From Gibbula magus (taxonomy: Eukaryota; Mollusca; Gastropoda; Trochida; Trochidae), in the NCBI GenBank assembly GCA_936450465.1, contig OW388292.1:26314622-26378621 (forward strand): 64,000 bases of DNA. Reading direction: 5' to 3'. How positions within the stretch are numbered: the first letter of the stretch is position 1; each line of letters opens with the position of its first letter. Of the stretch, positions 48,660-60,800 are shown piece after piece. The position numbers and the translations under genes are program-made. Below the pieces are notes generated by a model that saw nothing but the letters and a program-made list of their open reading frames with translations, was not told where the DNA came from and did not search any database.

Positions 48660-49022
48660 TTAAAGGCGCTGTAGCACGTTTTTGGCAAATTTTATTTTTT
48701 CAAATTTCCCATTTATAATGATAGTTTATGTCATTTATATTTACTTCAAAAGGTAAAACATCATATTACACAAACCAATTATGCGTAGTGGTAATAACGG
48801 TATTGCGTATAAAGCAAAAATTGCATGGCGGCCATTTTATTGTGAACACAATTTATTATTTTGTAGGACAAAAACGATTCCCAAGGCTTTATGGAACCAT
48901 GTACACTCATTTTTTAACTTGATTTTCCGAAGAGGGAAGGGTGTTTTACCATTAGTGACATTATTTTTCAAAAACATTTCATCAACTTATTTCAGCGAAA
49001 AAACGTGCTACTGCCCCTTTAA
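48660..49022 (+). mobile_element. MITE family A, full copy (TTAA ends)
   Basis: 363 bp. The left end TTAAAGGCGCTGTAGCACG and right end (reverse complement TTAAAGGGGCAGTAGCACG) form inverted repeats of about 25 bp with few mismatches. It has no coding capacity. Related copies lie at 25,174-25,456 and at the window's right edge. Confidence 0.85.
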
Positions 49023-49134
49023 GGCAACCTCGTCCCCAGCGCTGATCATCTATAAATGATAACGGCTTTACGCAGGAGAGACGTAACTGCACTGTGAGGA
49101 GTTTGATATTAATATTAATATTGCTGGAGTCACA

Positions 49135-49563
49135 TTATCAAGCGTTAGTATATGGTGTTACTTTATCGAGAAGTACTTCCTCTTGTCGAAAATTACCGAT
49201 TTAATGCCAGTCTATTCAGTATGGTGACAATATAAAGGTGAAAGTTGTGGTTGTGATCGAAATACGGACAATATACCGCGGCTGGCGCTTGTCAATTACT
49301 TATAAGTAATTTTGGTAACTTGTCTATTACAGAAACAACAAACTATTTGATTGGTCATGTTTACTTGGTCATGTAATTACTGTGCATGTGAATGGGACGT
49401 TTAGCTGTTGCTCGATTCTCATTGGATCGTCGTGATATATTTGGCAATTAGAGACGATCTTTGCTAATCAAGTGTAATTATTTGAGTTTAAATCAGCACA
49501 CATATTATGTTGGTACTATCAAAAGCACCTAGAATGCTATGAAAACACTGAGTGTCCCTTTAG
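49135..49563. mobile_element. MITE family B, diverged copy
   Basis: Parallels 32,620-33,090: TTATCGAGAAGTAC, TTACCGATTTAATG, TGTGATCGAAATACGGACAA, TACTGTGCATGTGAATGGGACG, CTCGATTCTCATTGG and a right end GTGTCCCTTTA. More diverged than the other two copies. It starts about 110 bp after the family A copy. Confidence 0.65.
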
Positions 49564-51205
49564 CAGATTCGTCGTCACCGCATTAAATTTCTAATCAACG
49601 TTTTAACAGATGATAATGATAACGAAGTTGTACACATACATGATTGTGCATTTACATTTTCATCAAACCTGGTTTCATTAATAATAATTATGTTTCTAGT
49701 TACGTAAAACCAAGATCATAGTGTTAAGATGATGTTTTAAAGCTATCTCCCCAAAAGGGAAACGTTGAATAATAAATATTTGTTTGTCACTGGTCCAGAC
49801 GTAGTGTGATAAAGGAACGTCATAAACTTTAACAAATCTTCTTTAACAATTGGAGTCAAAAGGTTCAGATCTTCTATAGAATGACTTTTATTTTAAAAAA
49901 TAGATTAAAAGAGAGTGGATGAAAAAGTGCTAATAAACATTAGAATGAGCTCGAGAATTAATCTTTTGTTACCTATTGTTCATTGCGTATGAAGTATTTT
50001 GATTTACATTTATTGTTGTAGTCGACATTTCACATTCCTTTAAAAAATGTAATCTCTTTCACAGAGTATCATAACTCGCACATTAAATCACCAACAATAA
50101 ATGTGTCTTCTAAATCAGATTAAAAGCGATTATAAAGAAAAGATTTTAAACTAAAGGTCACAAATGATCAATTGTCGATTGAAATTAATCTTTGGAGATT
50201 TTATGAATATAAACACCAATATGCTTCTTTTAACAGCTCCTAAGTCTCACGATTTGCTATGCTAATTTAAACAGTATATAGATATAAACCAACGTTTTAC
50301 GAAATCTATTGTTGATAATAACATCGAAGCCCGTTGTTTGAAAAAGGCCAACAATTACCAAAGTGTCACATTTCGACTAAACTTTATTTTCTTCGGTGAT
50401 AAATCACCGGTACCTTTACCGTTTTACGAAGTTTAAACATAAACTAAAAAGTCTAAGCAAATCTACGAAAGTTTTAAAAAATTGCAAGTTTCTTGAGGCT
50501 ATACCTAATTAGACTGAACCTACAAAATAATGTTGTTTCCAACAATCTCTCAATATCAATTTTCGAATACCTCATTTCAGAGACTAGAATTGATTTTTTT
50601 CTGTACAAATGTCAATAAATACATTTACTGTATAAAGAGTTGAAAGATCACTCCGACCGATGAACGTTTTGTCGACTTAAACATAAGTAAACTGTGCAGT
50701 ATGAACGCATGTTTCTTTTATCCCTTGCAACAGATTATATACATGAAAATGTATTATACGACACCCGATGCATTTTTTCATAATTGTGTCCCTTTTAAAT
50801 GTGTTGAGGTGAATATGTTCTAAAAGAAAGTTTCCCTTAACGATTTTTTTATTTATTTCGGGGTTAAGACTATAACGAGAACACAACATGAAGTGCATGG
50901 AAATCATGGTTGCCAGGGATTCCTGAAAAAGCACTTTCAATCCGGTGTGATAATTAAAAGGTTAAAAATGATAAAAATTCTTTATAACAGTTACTCTATC
51001 ACAATTTAACAATATTGAACGGCGACGTTATTCAGAAGCGATCAAATAGGAAATTATTGAAATGGAGAAGGATTGACGTTGTATGTGAATCAATTTTGAT
51101 GAAATTCATCATTATTAACCACATGTTTAAGAAAGAAAGAAAAATGTTATCACCCATGACCATTGTGTATTGTTCCTTATTCATTAATAGGAATATATTA
51201 TATCA

Positions 51206-51236
51206 TTTATTATTTATTTATTTATCATTTATTATA
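51206..51236. repeat. TTTA/ATTA-rich microsatellite
   Basis: A run of TTATTTATTTATTTATCATT type. On the minus strand it supplies AATAAA hexamers about 1 kb after the CABIT gene 2 stop, possible poly(A) signals for that gene. Confidence 0.6.
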
Positions 51237-51598
51237 TCATGACACCCCTACAGTTCGGAAATCCCCAACGATTCTCAAATCCACTACTAGTATCATTAAG
51301 TTTGTCACCAGCTAGAAATGAAACAGTTTGGGATAAGAAAGTTAGAAATAGTTGTGCACACTGTTGATAGTTCAACTCCAAACGTACTACCGACAGTGTG
51401 GTATCAAGTATTGTAGGTGACCACAATGACATGTCTGTGGTTGAGGCCAAGTTCCTCCCAAACCACACAAACGCCTCACTGCGAGGTAGATATTGCTGTA
51501 GCTCTTCAACAAGTCATGTTTCTTCTGTCATTCAGAAATAGCTACCCACCCATTATATTATTAGTTGTAAAGTTGTAAGTTCACTACTCAGGTATCAG

Positions 51599-51816
51599 TG
51601 CCGTGTTCAAGATAGGTTTCAAAGTAATCGCTCAAAGAGCGATTACTTTGAAACCTATCTTGAACGCGATTGCTCAATGTAGCGCTACGTAGCAAGGCGA
51701 GCAAACTTTGAGGAATTTGCACTGCGTCGTTCAAGAGAGAAGAAGCGCTCATTGAGCGCTACATTGAGCGCTACATTGAGCAATTTAAGCGCTCGCTGCT
51801 ATTGAACGGGGCGCAG
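51599..51816. mobile_element. Hairpin MITE-like element with perfect 29-bp arms
   Basis: Bases 51,605-51,633 are the exact reverse complement of 51,637-51,665, with an AAA loop. The rest is made of GAGCGCTACATT and its reverse complement. The outer ends (GTGTTCAAGATA and the reverse of TATTGAACGGGG) look like short inverted repeats (GTTCAA core). It has no coding capacity. Such GAGCGCT-rich fold-back elements suggest a non-autonomous DNA transposon. Confidence 0.75.
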
Positions 51817-52293
51817 ATGTCTGAATTGCATGCAAATTTAAGAAATACTCCCACTTCACGTACTTTGTGCATGCAAAGTAAATGTACTTTTACTCCTGAA
51901 AGTAAATATACTCCACAAGTAAACTTACTAACATAAGTAAATTGGTGCATGTGAAGGGGCTAAAAAGACCTACATGTTTAAAGCAATAAAGATACACGTA
52001 GAAAGATCGTGCTTGACCAATGTGTCGTCAAAATGTTCCTCAGTCGACGTGGCAGTTTAACCGAATCTAGGTAACACATAACTGTTATGTTAATGTTATC
52101 TCTCCTATCTCCGACTTAGATATAGCGATATACCGTGTAGTTAGTGTTGAAAGGCTGCGTTCGCATGTACTAAAAGAAAAAATGTTGTCAAAACAGACAA
52201 TATATCGTTCTTCGCTTTGATAGTTAGGTCGAGAATATCACAGTCTCTAAGATATCGTTGTTTGCTCAGATAGTGACTTCGTGAGACACGTGA

Positions 52294-53036
52294 CTAGTAA
52301 TCTTCTCTAAGATCTCGTTTTTCAATCTCATAGTTACGTCTAATTTTCAAATCTCGACTAAACTTTTCGCATGCAGTTCTCATAAAACTCGAACATTTCT
52401 TCCTGACGTCATCGCTATGCTTGTCGGCAGTCTGTAAAGCGAGTTTGAACTTTGGATACTGCGATACTGCCAACTCCAAAATCTTTGGTTCCGAGGTATT
52501 CAAAGTACATGAGATCACGGCATGTTCTTTGGTCACGTGACTAAGTCTGATAATTCCCGAGAACTGACATTCCTGAGAAGGGGGGTCCCCATATATGAGT
52601 TCAAGTTTTGAATCTTTCATCTTATCAAAGTTTTCGATCACACTTGATGTCCTATGTACGCACGCACCTGATTCCATCTGAGCTTTGGAACTATTTTTCT
52701 TCAAGTCAACAATAAAGAACTGTCCCACAGTGTCATAAGGCAAAAGAACCTCTTTCTTTGCGCATGCACATCTTAGACAGAGTAACAACTTCCGCTTTTC
52801 CGACTTCCGGTTATTGATGTACGTAATTTGATCTTCGTGAATATTCAAGAAGTAAAACACTCCGGGCGGAATGTCCATTTTTTCGTACACAGTTGTTGAG
52901 TTCCTTTTATGAAGAGCAACAAACCCCTTTATTTTTCTGGTAGACAAGAAAGATGCAGGCATTATCCTGGCGACTGTGGACAAGGCGGTCAAACTTGTGT
53001 CATCTGCGTTGTCGCTGCTTACTGACTTGAATAAAC
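52294..53036 (-). CDS. CABIT gene 2, exon 2
   Basis: Acceptor TTTCTGTTTTCAG on the minus strand; the first two bases complete Gly120, then LFKSVSSDNADD. It carries the CABIT core and the basic tail, ending in TAG. Confidence 0.88.
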
Positions 53037-54836
53037 CTGAAAACAGAAATAATACATGATATGAGTTCCTACGGTGTGGAGTTTGAATGATATAAACGTT
53101 TGCTGGTGTAGATCGAAGTTTATCGGGTTACAATTCCAGCACACATATACTATTGAATGTTTGCTCATTTGAGTCCAAACTACAACATTTTTTTTCTTGG
53201 AAACAACTCTTTTCGCAAAATATTTGTTGGTTAAACGCAAAAAATTTATTTGAAGGAAATATGAAATGTTTGACTTATCAATTGATACTGATAGTTGTTC
53301 ATATATCTACCTTAAAGCGATTAATTATTTGTGTACATTATTTCTGACGTTAATCTATATTTTTCTCATGAAACTAATAACACAAGTCGTTATACTTGGG
53401 CTGATAGAATATAACTTCACTTAAAAGTATATATGAGCTGTGTCTGAAGTCAAAGAGCCTGGTCATGTGACCTGAAATCCAAAATGGCCGTCAATTTGTA
53501 AAAAATTTGATTTCAGCCAAATTACTTAATTAATAGATGCATTTAGTAGGACAATCTTTAAAATGTTATTATTAAATATAAATCTAATTATGTGAATTTT
53601 AAAATTATATATATTAAGCTTGCAACACTTTTCTAACACTTAGAAATATGATTCATGTATTTTCATGACATTTCTAAAGACGTGCAAAGAGAGCGGTAAA
53701 AACGGTTAATCAAAAGTTCTACTAATGTTTGATAGATGTATTTATCTACTTATCGTTATTAAATATCCCGAAATCCGTCACCTTGGTTGTATCAAATTCA
53801 TCATCGATAGAAATATGAAATATAATTGAATCTCAAAACATGTTTGAATATTTGTTTTAAGGAAAAATATCAAGGTTTCCTTTAATTAAATGTATAAAAA
53901 ATATTGTTGCATGACGTTATTCGGAAATATCCAGTAGATGCGTCTTTGAAATGATTTTACAGGCTCTTCAGTGAGTTCATATTTTTTTATTTCTTATATA
54001 TTTTTTGTTTTAGCCCTAACCATATCATATCGGTTTGTCTTCTTTTTACATAATCAGTTTACAGAATACGGATATGAAAACCAGTGTCTAGCTATAGCCT
54101 ATACTAGACTTCTCTTTCACTCCGATTTTTCACTTGATATCGATTCTTTGTGCTAATTTCGTTCATTACATACATCTATGGATGAAACACTGTGTACAGA
54201 TTACGTGCTTGTCTGTATTTATATTTATGTTTTCGTTGATGTCTATGTACACATTAGATATATGAAATGACAGAGGTCATAAAATTGAAAATGTCTGTAA
54301 ATTAGTGTTTGAAGATCTCGTTGAATAGTTTTAAGTCCATGAGTTATATAATTAACAACTTCAATTAAAATTGGTTTGAAGAGCATTACTCGATTCAGTC
54401 CATGGATTTAGCGATTGAATCAATAACAAAAGGTTAAGCTTTCTAGAAAGTAAAACCCTCTCTTGCAATTATATATTTGTTAATTCATTAGATGTACATG
54501 TAATTAGGGGACCTTGGTCGACTACAAATATGAATAAGCAGGTTCTTACATATACATGTACCTCTCCTCGTTATCGCGTCTTTAGCTGTAAATAACAGGC
54601 AGGAAGTATTCATTATAAAGAGCATATTTCCAATTAAATACTTTGAATTTCAATAATTTCTTAATGGCTCTAAGCGGAACTGTTTACCTGACATTTTAAC
54701 CTTTAAATGATTTACCTGTTGAAGATGTGATTGATGACGAGATTACGTTGCCGACAGGTGACCTGGAGCAATTCATTACCAGATAGAGTCATAAGTTCAC
54801 GGATTCACGTATACGCGGGCACACGTCATGTCAGGA

Positions 54837-54873
<37 letters not shown>

Positions 54874-57800
54874 GTATGTGTGTATGTGTATGTGTATGTG
54901 TATGTTGATGTTGAATATTCAATTTTCTCCAATAGTTTAATGCTTTGTGTCATAAGGGCTAAACAACTGGTTGAAAAAAAATAGAGGTAACTTTTTCAAG
55001 ACTTAGTTCCAGTAAACGAATTATAATTGTTAAATTAAAGTCGATCTTGCTATTATAATACCGACCTCACAGATAATGGTATTAACAAAATCACATAAAT
55101 CAGTTATTTTTCGTATTAAACATACAGACAAATATGAACCTTCGGTGCATTCCCTGAAAATCTTCCAATTACCGTTACCACTAGAAAGTGTATATAATAG
55201 TTATTTTGGTCTTTTACAGCACTAAGTTGATTCGTCAAGCAAGGAAGGTAAACATGTTGACCACCACCTCGCATGAACTTGAGCTTTCATCATCATTAAC
55301 CTGCTTACTGGGCGTGAATAATACATCCAACATTAACATTGTTAGTCAACAGAACTTCAGTCGAGATTGACACGGATCACAGAGTATACCAAAGGACAAA
55401 ACAACAGAACGGTCAAGAGCGAGCTCACCAGAGCTTGTAACAATAAGTTTGACAGCTTACCCCTTACCCAGCGGTGGTCAAGCAGTAATGGCCTGCGAAC
55501 TGACCGCACAATGGACAGATCTTTAGTCTTGCATTGCTCCCTGCTGAAAATCTTGCTAGTTAATACGTTGTGTGACAGGGTGACGGTATTAGTGAACCCT
55601 TGTTTTCAATTAAATATTCCACACGATGTTCTCAGTTGAGGTGTTCAATGCCTCGATTGTCCGTAAACTGACCATACAATGGACATATGGTATAAATGTA
55701 AGGGTCCCGCGTTTTCGTAGATCTGTTGTTGCCTGGAATTGTTTGCTACAAGGTGATGGTATTAGTCCGCCTTTGTTTTCAAAGAAATATTCTGCAGAAT
55801 GATCTCAGTTCAGATGTTCGTAGATGAATGACTTGAGAAAGGACTATAGCTTGCTGTGTATATATATCTGACCAATCTTAATTAATACTGCATCTGACAG
55901 TGTGTAAGGTGATATTAATCGGCCCTTGTTTTCATTGAAATATTTGAGATACTCGCTCAAATGACACACAGTGAATATTTAAGTGTATATAGTTCAGGGG
56001 TTCTTTTAAAATATCTTGTACGGCAGATGGAACTGTTAACCTCTTTTCTTATCGGCATTTTAGAAGGTTCTCTATTGGATCTTCGGATATTTTTAATACG
56101 TATTCTTCGGTGAATTGTATAAGAATTCTCAGCGTAAGGGATACACACATTGATGTAAGTGACAGAAATGCATTATGGGGTTTTGTCCCTTCTGTAAGCC
56201 ATGAGAGATATTATCTTTTCTATTCTGGAATTTACACTACAGTAAGTAATGGAATTTGTCCTAATTGTATCGTTTCATGTTTTAAAACTTCTCATATTGA
56301 AGCAAATGTTTATGAGGCAAAACACACCAGTAGAAATACTATACCTTTTCCATTTTTGGTAAGTTTAAAGGTGTGTATCACAAAAACACAAATATTTTCA
56401 TTATGAACATGTTGTATGTTTCATGGAGTGGGCCAGTTTGTCTGGATTTCATCTTGTATCGTCGTTGAAACGTGTAAGTGTACAATGTCGAAGATTTAAT
56501 TTATTTAATAATAAATGTTGAGTTTTTTCACGGTGATATAAAATTTCCTTTTACATATTTTGAAAATTGAAAAATATAAAAGGCAATAATTCAGTCTCAG
56601 GTTATTTCGAATTGACAGCGTTACCTAGTGTGAAAGAAAATCATATGCTTGATTTATAGTTACAATGCACAGCACATAAATACGTTTCAAAGAGATGGGG
56701 TTACAGAGGACGGGTTACACATGATTAGCGACTTTGTGTCCTTTGAAGACGAACTGTACTGTATGACACATGGCACGTTCACACATTACATCATGACATT
56801 AATCATTTCAAAAGGGTTTGACCTATGCAGACTTACAGTTTGGATTGGCATTACAGTGGGTGAACTTTAATCATTTTGGGTTCATCTTCAACTATAGTAA
56901 ATGTTGGGAAATAAGTATACTTCCGTACATTGTAGATATGTGGAGCTAAATGTGTTGATTTGTTTCTGGTAATTAAAGCATAACAAAATTATACTACAAA
57001 TGATTTTATGTGTCATGGCAAACGTTGGGATCACTATGTCGGGAGATTCGTTGGGAACATTACATTATGTATATCTGTCAGGGTATACGTTGGGAACATT
57101 ACATTATGTATATCTGTCAGGGCATACATTGGGAACATTACATTATGTATATCTGTCAGGGCATACGTTGGGTACATTACATTATGTATATCTGTCAGGG
57201 CATACGTTGGGAATATTACATTATGTATATCTGCCAGGGCATACATTGGGAACATTACATTATGTATATCTGTAAGGGCATACGTTGGGTACATTACATT
57301 ATGTATATCTGTCAGGGCATACGTTGAGTACATTACAGTATGTATATCTGCCAGGGCATACGTTGAGAACATTACATTATGTATATCTGCCAGGGCATAC
57401 GCTGAGAACATTACATTATGTATATCTGTCAGGGCATACGTTGGGTACATTACATTATGTATATCTGTCAGGGTATACGTTGGGGATATTACATTATGTA
57501 TATCTGCCAGGGCATACATTGGGAACATTACATTATGTATATCTGTCAGGGTATACGTTGAGAACATTACATTATGTATATCTGCCAGGGTATACGTTGA
57601 GAACATTACATTATGTATATCTGTCAGGGCATACGTTGGGAACATCACATTATGTATATATGTCAGGGAATACGTTGGGGATATTACATTATGTATATAT
57701 GTCAGGGCATACGTTGGGAACATTTGTTATCTGCCAGGGAATACGTTGGGAACATTACATTATGTATATATGTCAGGGCATACGTTGGGTATAATACATT

Positions 57801-60800
57801 ATGTATATCTGTCAGGGCATACGTAGGGAACATCACATTATGTATATCTGTCAGGGAATACGTTGGGTATATTACATTATGTATATCTGCCAGGGCATAC
57901 GTTGGGAATATTACATTATGTATATCTGTCAGTGCATACGTTGAGAACATTACATTATGTATATCTGTCAGGGCATACATTGGGAACAATACATTGTGTA
58001 TATCTGTTTATCCGACATGGCAAACGTTGGAATCATTATATATGCTTATCTGCCAGGACATACTTTGAAATTGGGAACGTTATATATGTTTATCTGTCAG
58101 GGCATACGTTGGGAACAATATATATATTTATTCACCAGAATATGCCAGTTCATTGAGGCATTAGAGATTTCCCCCGAACACAGTCTCCCTGTTGAAGTAG
58201 CAAACCAGTCACACGCATGAGATAAATTTATGACAAATGAAACCTATTTTAAACACATGTCATTAGTCTTGATATTGAAAGAAGAAGCCAAATTGGTATT
58301 ATTTATGAGCCAACTGTCATTACGTTTTCTCCACCATGGCCACTATAGAGAGATGTAGTTGGATGGGTGCATTGTTAGAGGTGTATGTTCTCTCCGCCTC
58401 ACCTGGTTTGACCCGGACTGAATCATGAACATCATCATCGAATGATACATGAGGCGGATAAACACTATGACTAAGAGAAATATATGGAAATAGGTAATAT
58501 CTGAATTGATAATGACGTTTTCGTCTGCGGTCATGATGTCGTGACCAATGATATCTAAAATAAACCAAACTTGCAATTTGTAAGTAAGTATTTATTGTTT
58601 ACAACACTTAAAACATAATCAATAAAATATGATGAGTTACTCTATTTCATGATAATAATGGATATTTATTTCAATGAATGTACACATTTGCTAAATAAAT
58701 CATGTTTATATTGTTCATTACTAATATTTATGATGAAATAAAATATTTGCTAGAAAATAATAACACTCAATTTAAGTTGTTATTTTTTATAATAAACAAA
58801 ATGACACGTCATCACAGTGTTAACATTATATTGTGAAATTAAGCAAGACATATTGATTTGGAAATCTTTTCGTTACGCCCGTGACGATGTAAGGATGATA
58901 TGATATGATATTAGTCGTTCGGTAATTTAATAAAGATTTAAAATAATATACATGTACTTGTTTTTGCTATATGGTATTAAATATGAACAATTAAATATAA
59001 TATATACACCATATCAATATCAATCATGACATGTCGTTTCCTTGTTTTAATAATTTGATATTTACACAAAAGTATATGAGAGTATTAGAATCACAATCAG
59101 AATAGATGAATTATATCAGTTTTAAAACGAGATCGATTTTCCCAAAATTGGACAGATAATTAATTATCCATTCAAGGGTTTCATACTTCTGTCGTCGAGC
59201 ACCAAACATGAATGATTAATTATGATACACGTGTTCAATTTAAACATACTGGAGATACTCTAGTCCAAAGGAGAGTAAAATAAAGTCTAAATAGAGAATA
59301 TAACATGAATGTCAATGTCATACTATGTTTACGACGCGAATGATTGAATTATAGTATTTCCCGAACAGGTATTAGTGTTGTACATTTGTAAACATATTAA
59401 GACTTAGGTACGAATTTAATGTTCTATTTATTACTGATGTCGTGAATTTGAGACTACACAATGTACGTTCATGGATGGCTAAACGCCGTCGCCGAATTTA
59501 GAAGGAAAAAACTATTTAATTTCCAGATGTAAAGGAACTACGATTTTCAAATATAAATATTTACCAAATGAGTCAATTTTTTTAAAAATAAGTTCGTGCC
59601 CATCCAATATCAAAATACATTAATATCACATACCATACCTATACTATAATGCTTATGAATAAATCCTAGACAGCCTCGTCGTAGTAAGAATTATGTTTAT
59701 CATTATCATACAAAGACTATCATGACCAGACAGATATGTGCCGCTTGATAAGATATAAGGCTCACATATAGATCAATATCTTTGTTGTGGGATACAGCTT
59801 AAAAGGGTAGAGGGTACACTCGTATTACGCGCCTCTAGGGGTAAGATGGATTGGGGTCAGAATACGCCAAATAGAGTCAGATTACGATGAATGAGGGTCA
59901 GATTACGCCTGTGGTATATTGTCATCTCGGAATGCGCGATTATAAACTATAGATATGATTGTTGTCAGTACCTGGTTGTCAGATTTGTACAGCACCCATC
60001 ACCTATAATGTCATATTCATCCAAAGCTAATATAGCGTATATTCTACATTATGAACAATTTAATTCTTAAAGGCCATGTTTAAGATAAGGTGGAGGTATC
60101 ATCTGTATGAAGTCGTTGGGATGGGTAACTGCTGTTGTTGTTGTTGTTGATTTTACCTAACATTGAACAGTTTAGAATGTAACTTTCGTTAACATTATAG
60201 AGCGATACATTTACATAGTCCGAATCATTTGGGACACTTAATGTTAGACATATCTAGAGAGGAATATTAAACTGAGATGTTGAAGAGTAGGAATCTCAAG
60301 AGTTATTTCAGTTTCAGATTATCAACATATTGTCGCATCTAAAGATTCGTATCGTATACGGTATACATAAAATGAATATTACAAACTTGAAAAACTGTGA
60401 GAATGAAAATGGCCTTTCTCAGTCTAATGCAGACAAACTTATGATATAAACTATTATGTTTTAGAATATTGAAATAATTTTTCATTCAATCTCCAATCAA
60501 TTATTTGAAGATGTCTAATACACCATTTTACATCAAATGTAAAATTCCAGATAAATAACATCCCTGCACGGAGAGAATGTTCAGGGTGTGTGTTTTGTGT
60601 TGACCTTAAAAATGTATACGTTAAATCTACCTCTAAAGTGAATAAAAAGATAAACTAAGCAATATTTAAAGAACTACAAGACTAAACATGAAGAAATTAT
60701 TCCAGTTGTTGTATGTAAAGAAGTTTTCTGGATTGGTTTCGATAACAGGTGCACACGCTTTATCTACTGATAGTTGTTGACAGAGCCAAATATGTCATAT

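Larger units (their letters stand above)
42558..52293. other. Intergenic region between the convergent CABIT genes
   Basis: About 9.7 kb between the two stop codons. It must contain both 3' UTRs. AATAAA hexamers on the + strand occur near 43,508, 44,091 and 44,479; none can be assigned. Several MITE copies, a tRNA-like sequence, a CCGT repeat and a hairpin element are listed separately. I see no further gene. Confidence 0.6.

Noticed and set aside
57000..58220. ORFs of up to 272 codons in the 39-bp minisatellite
   Set aside because: Same artefact: a stop-free unit divisible by three, open in several frames on both strands, inside an intron.
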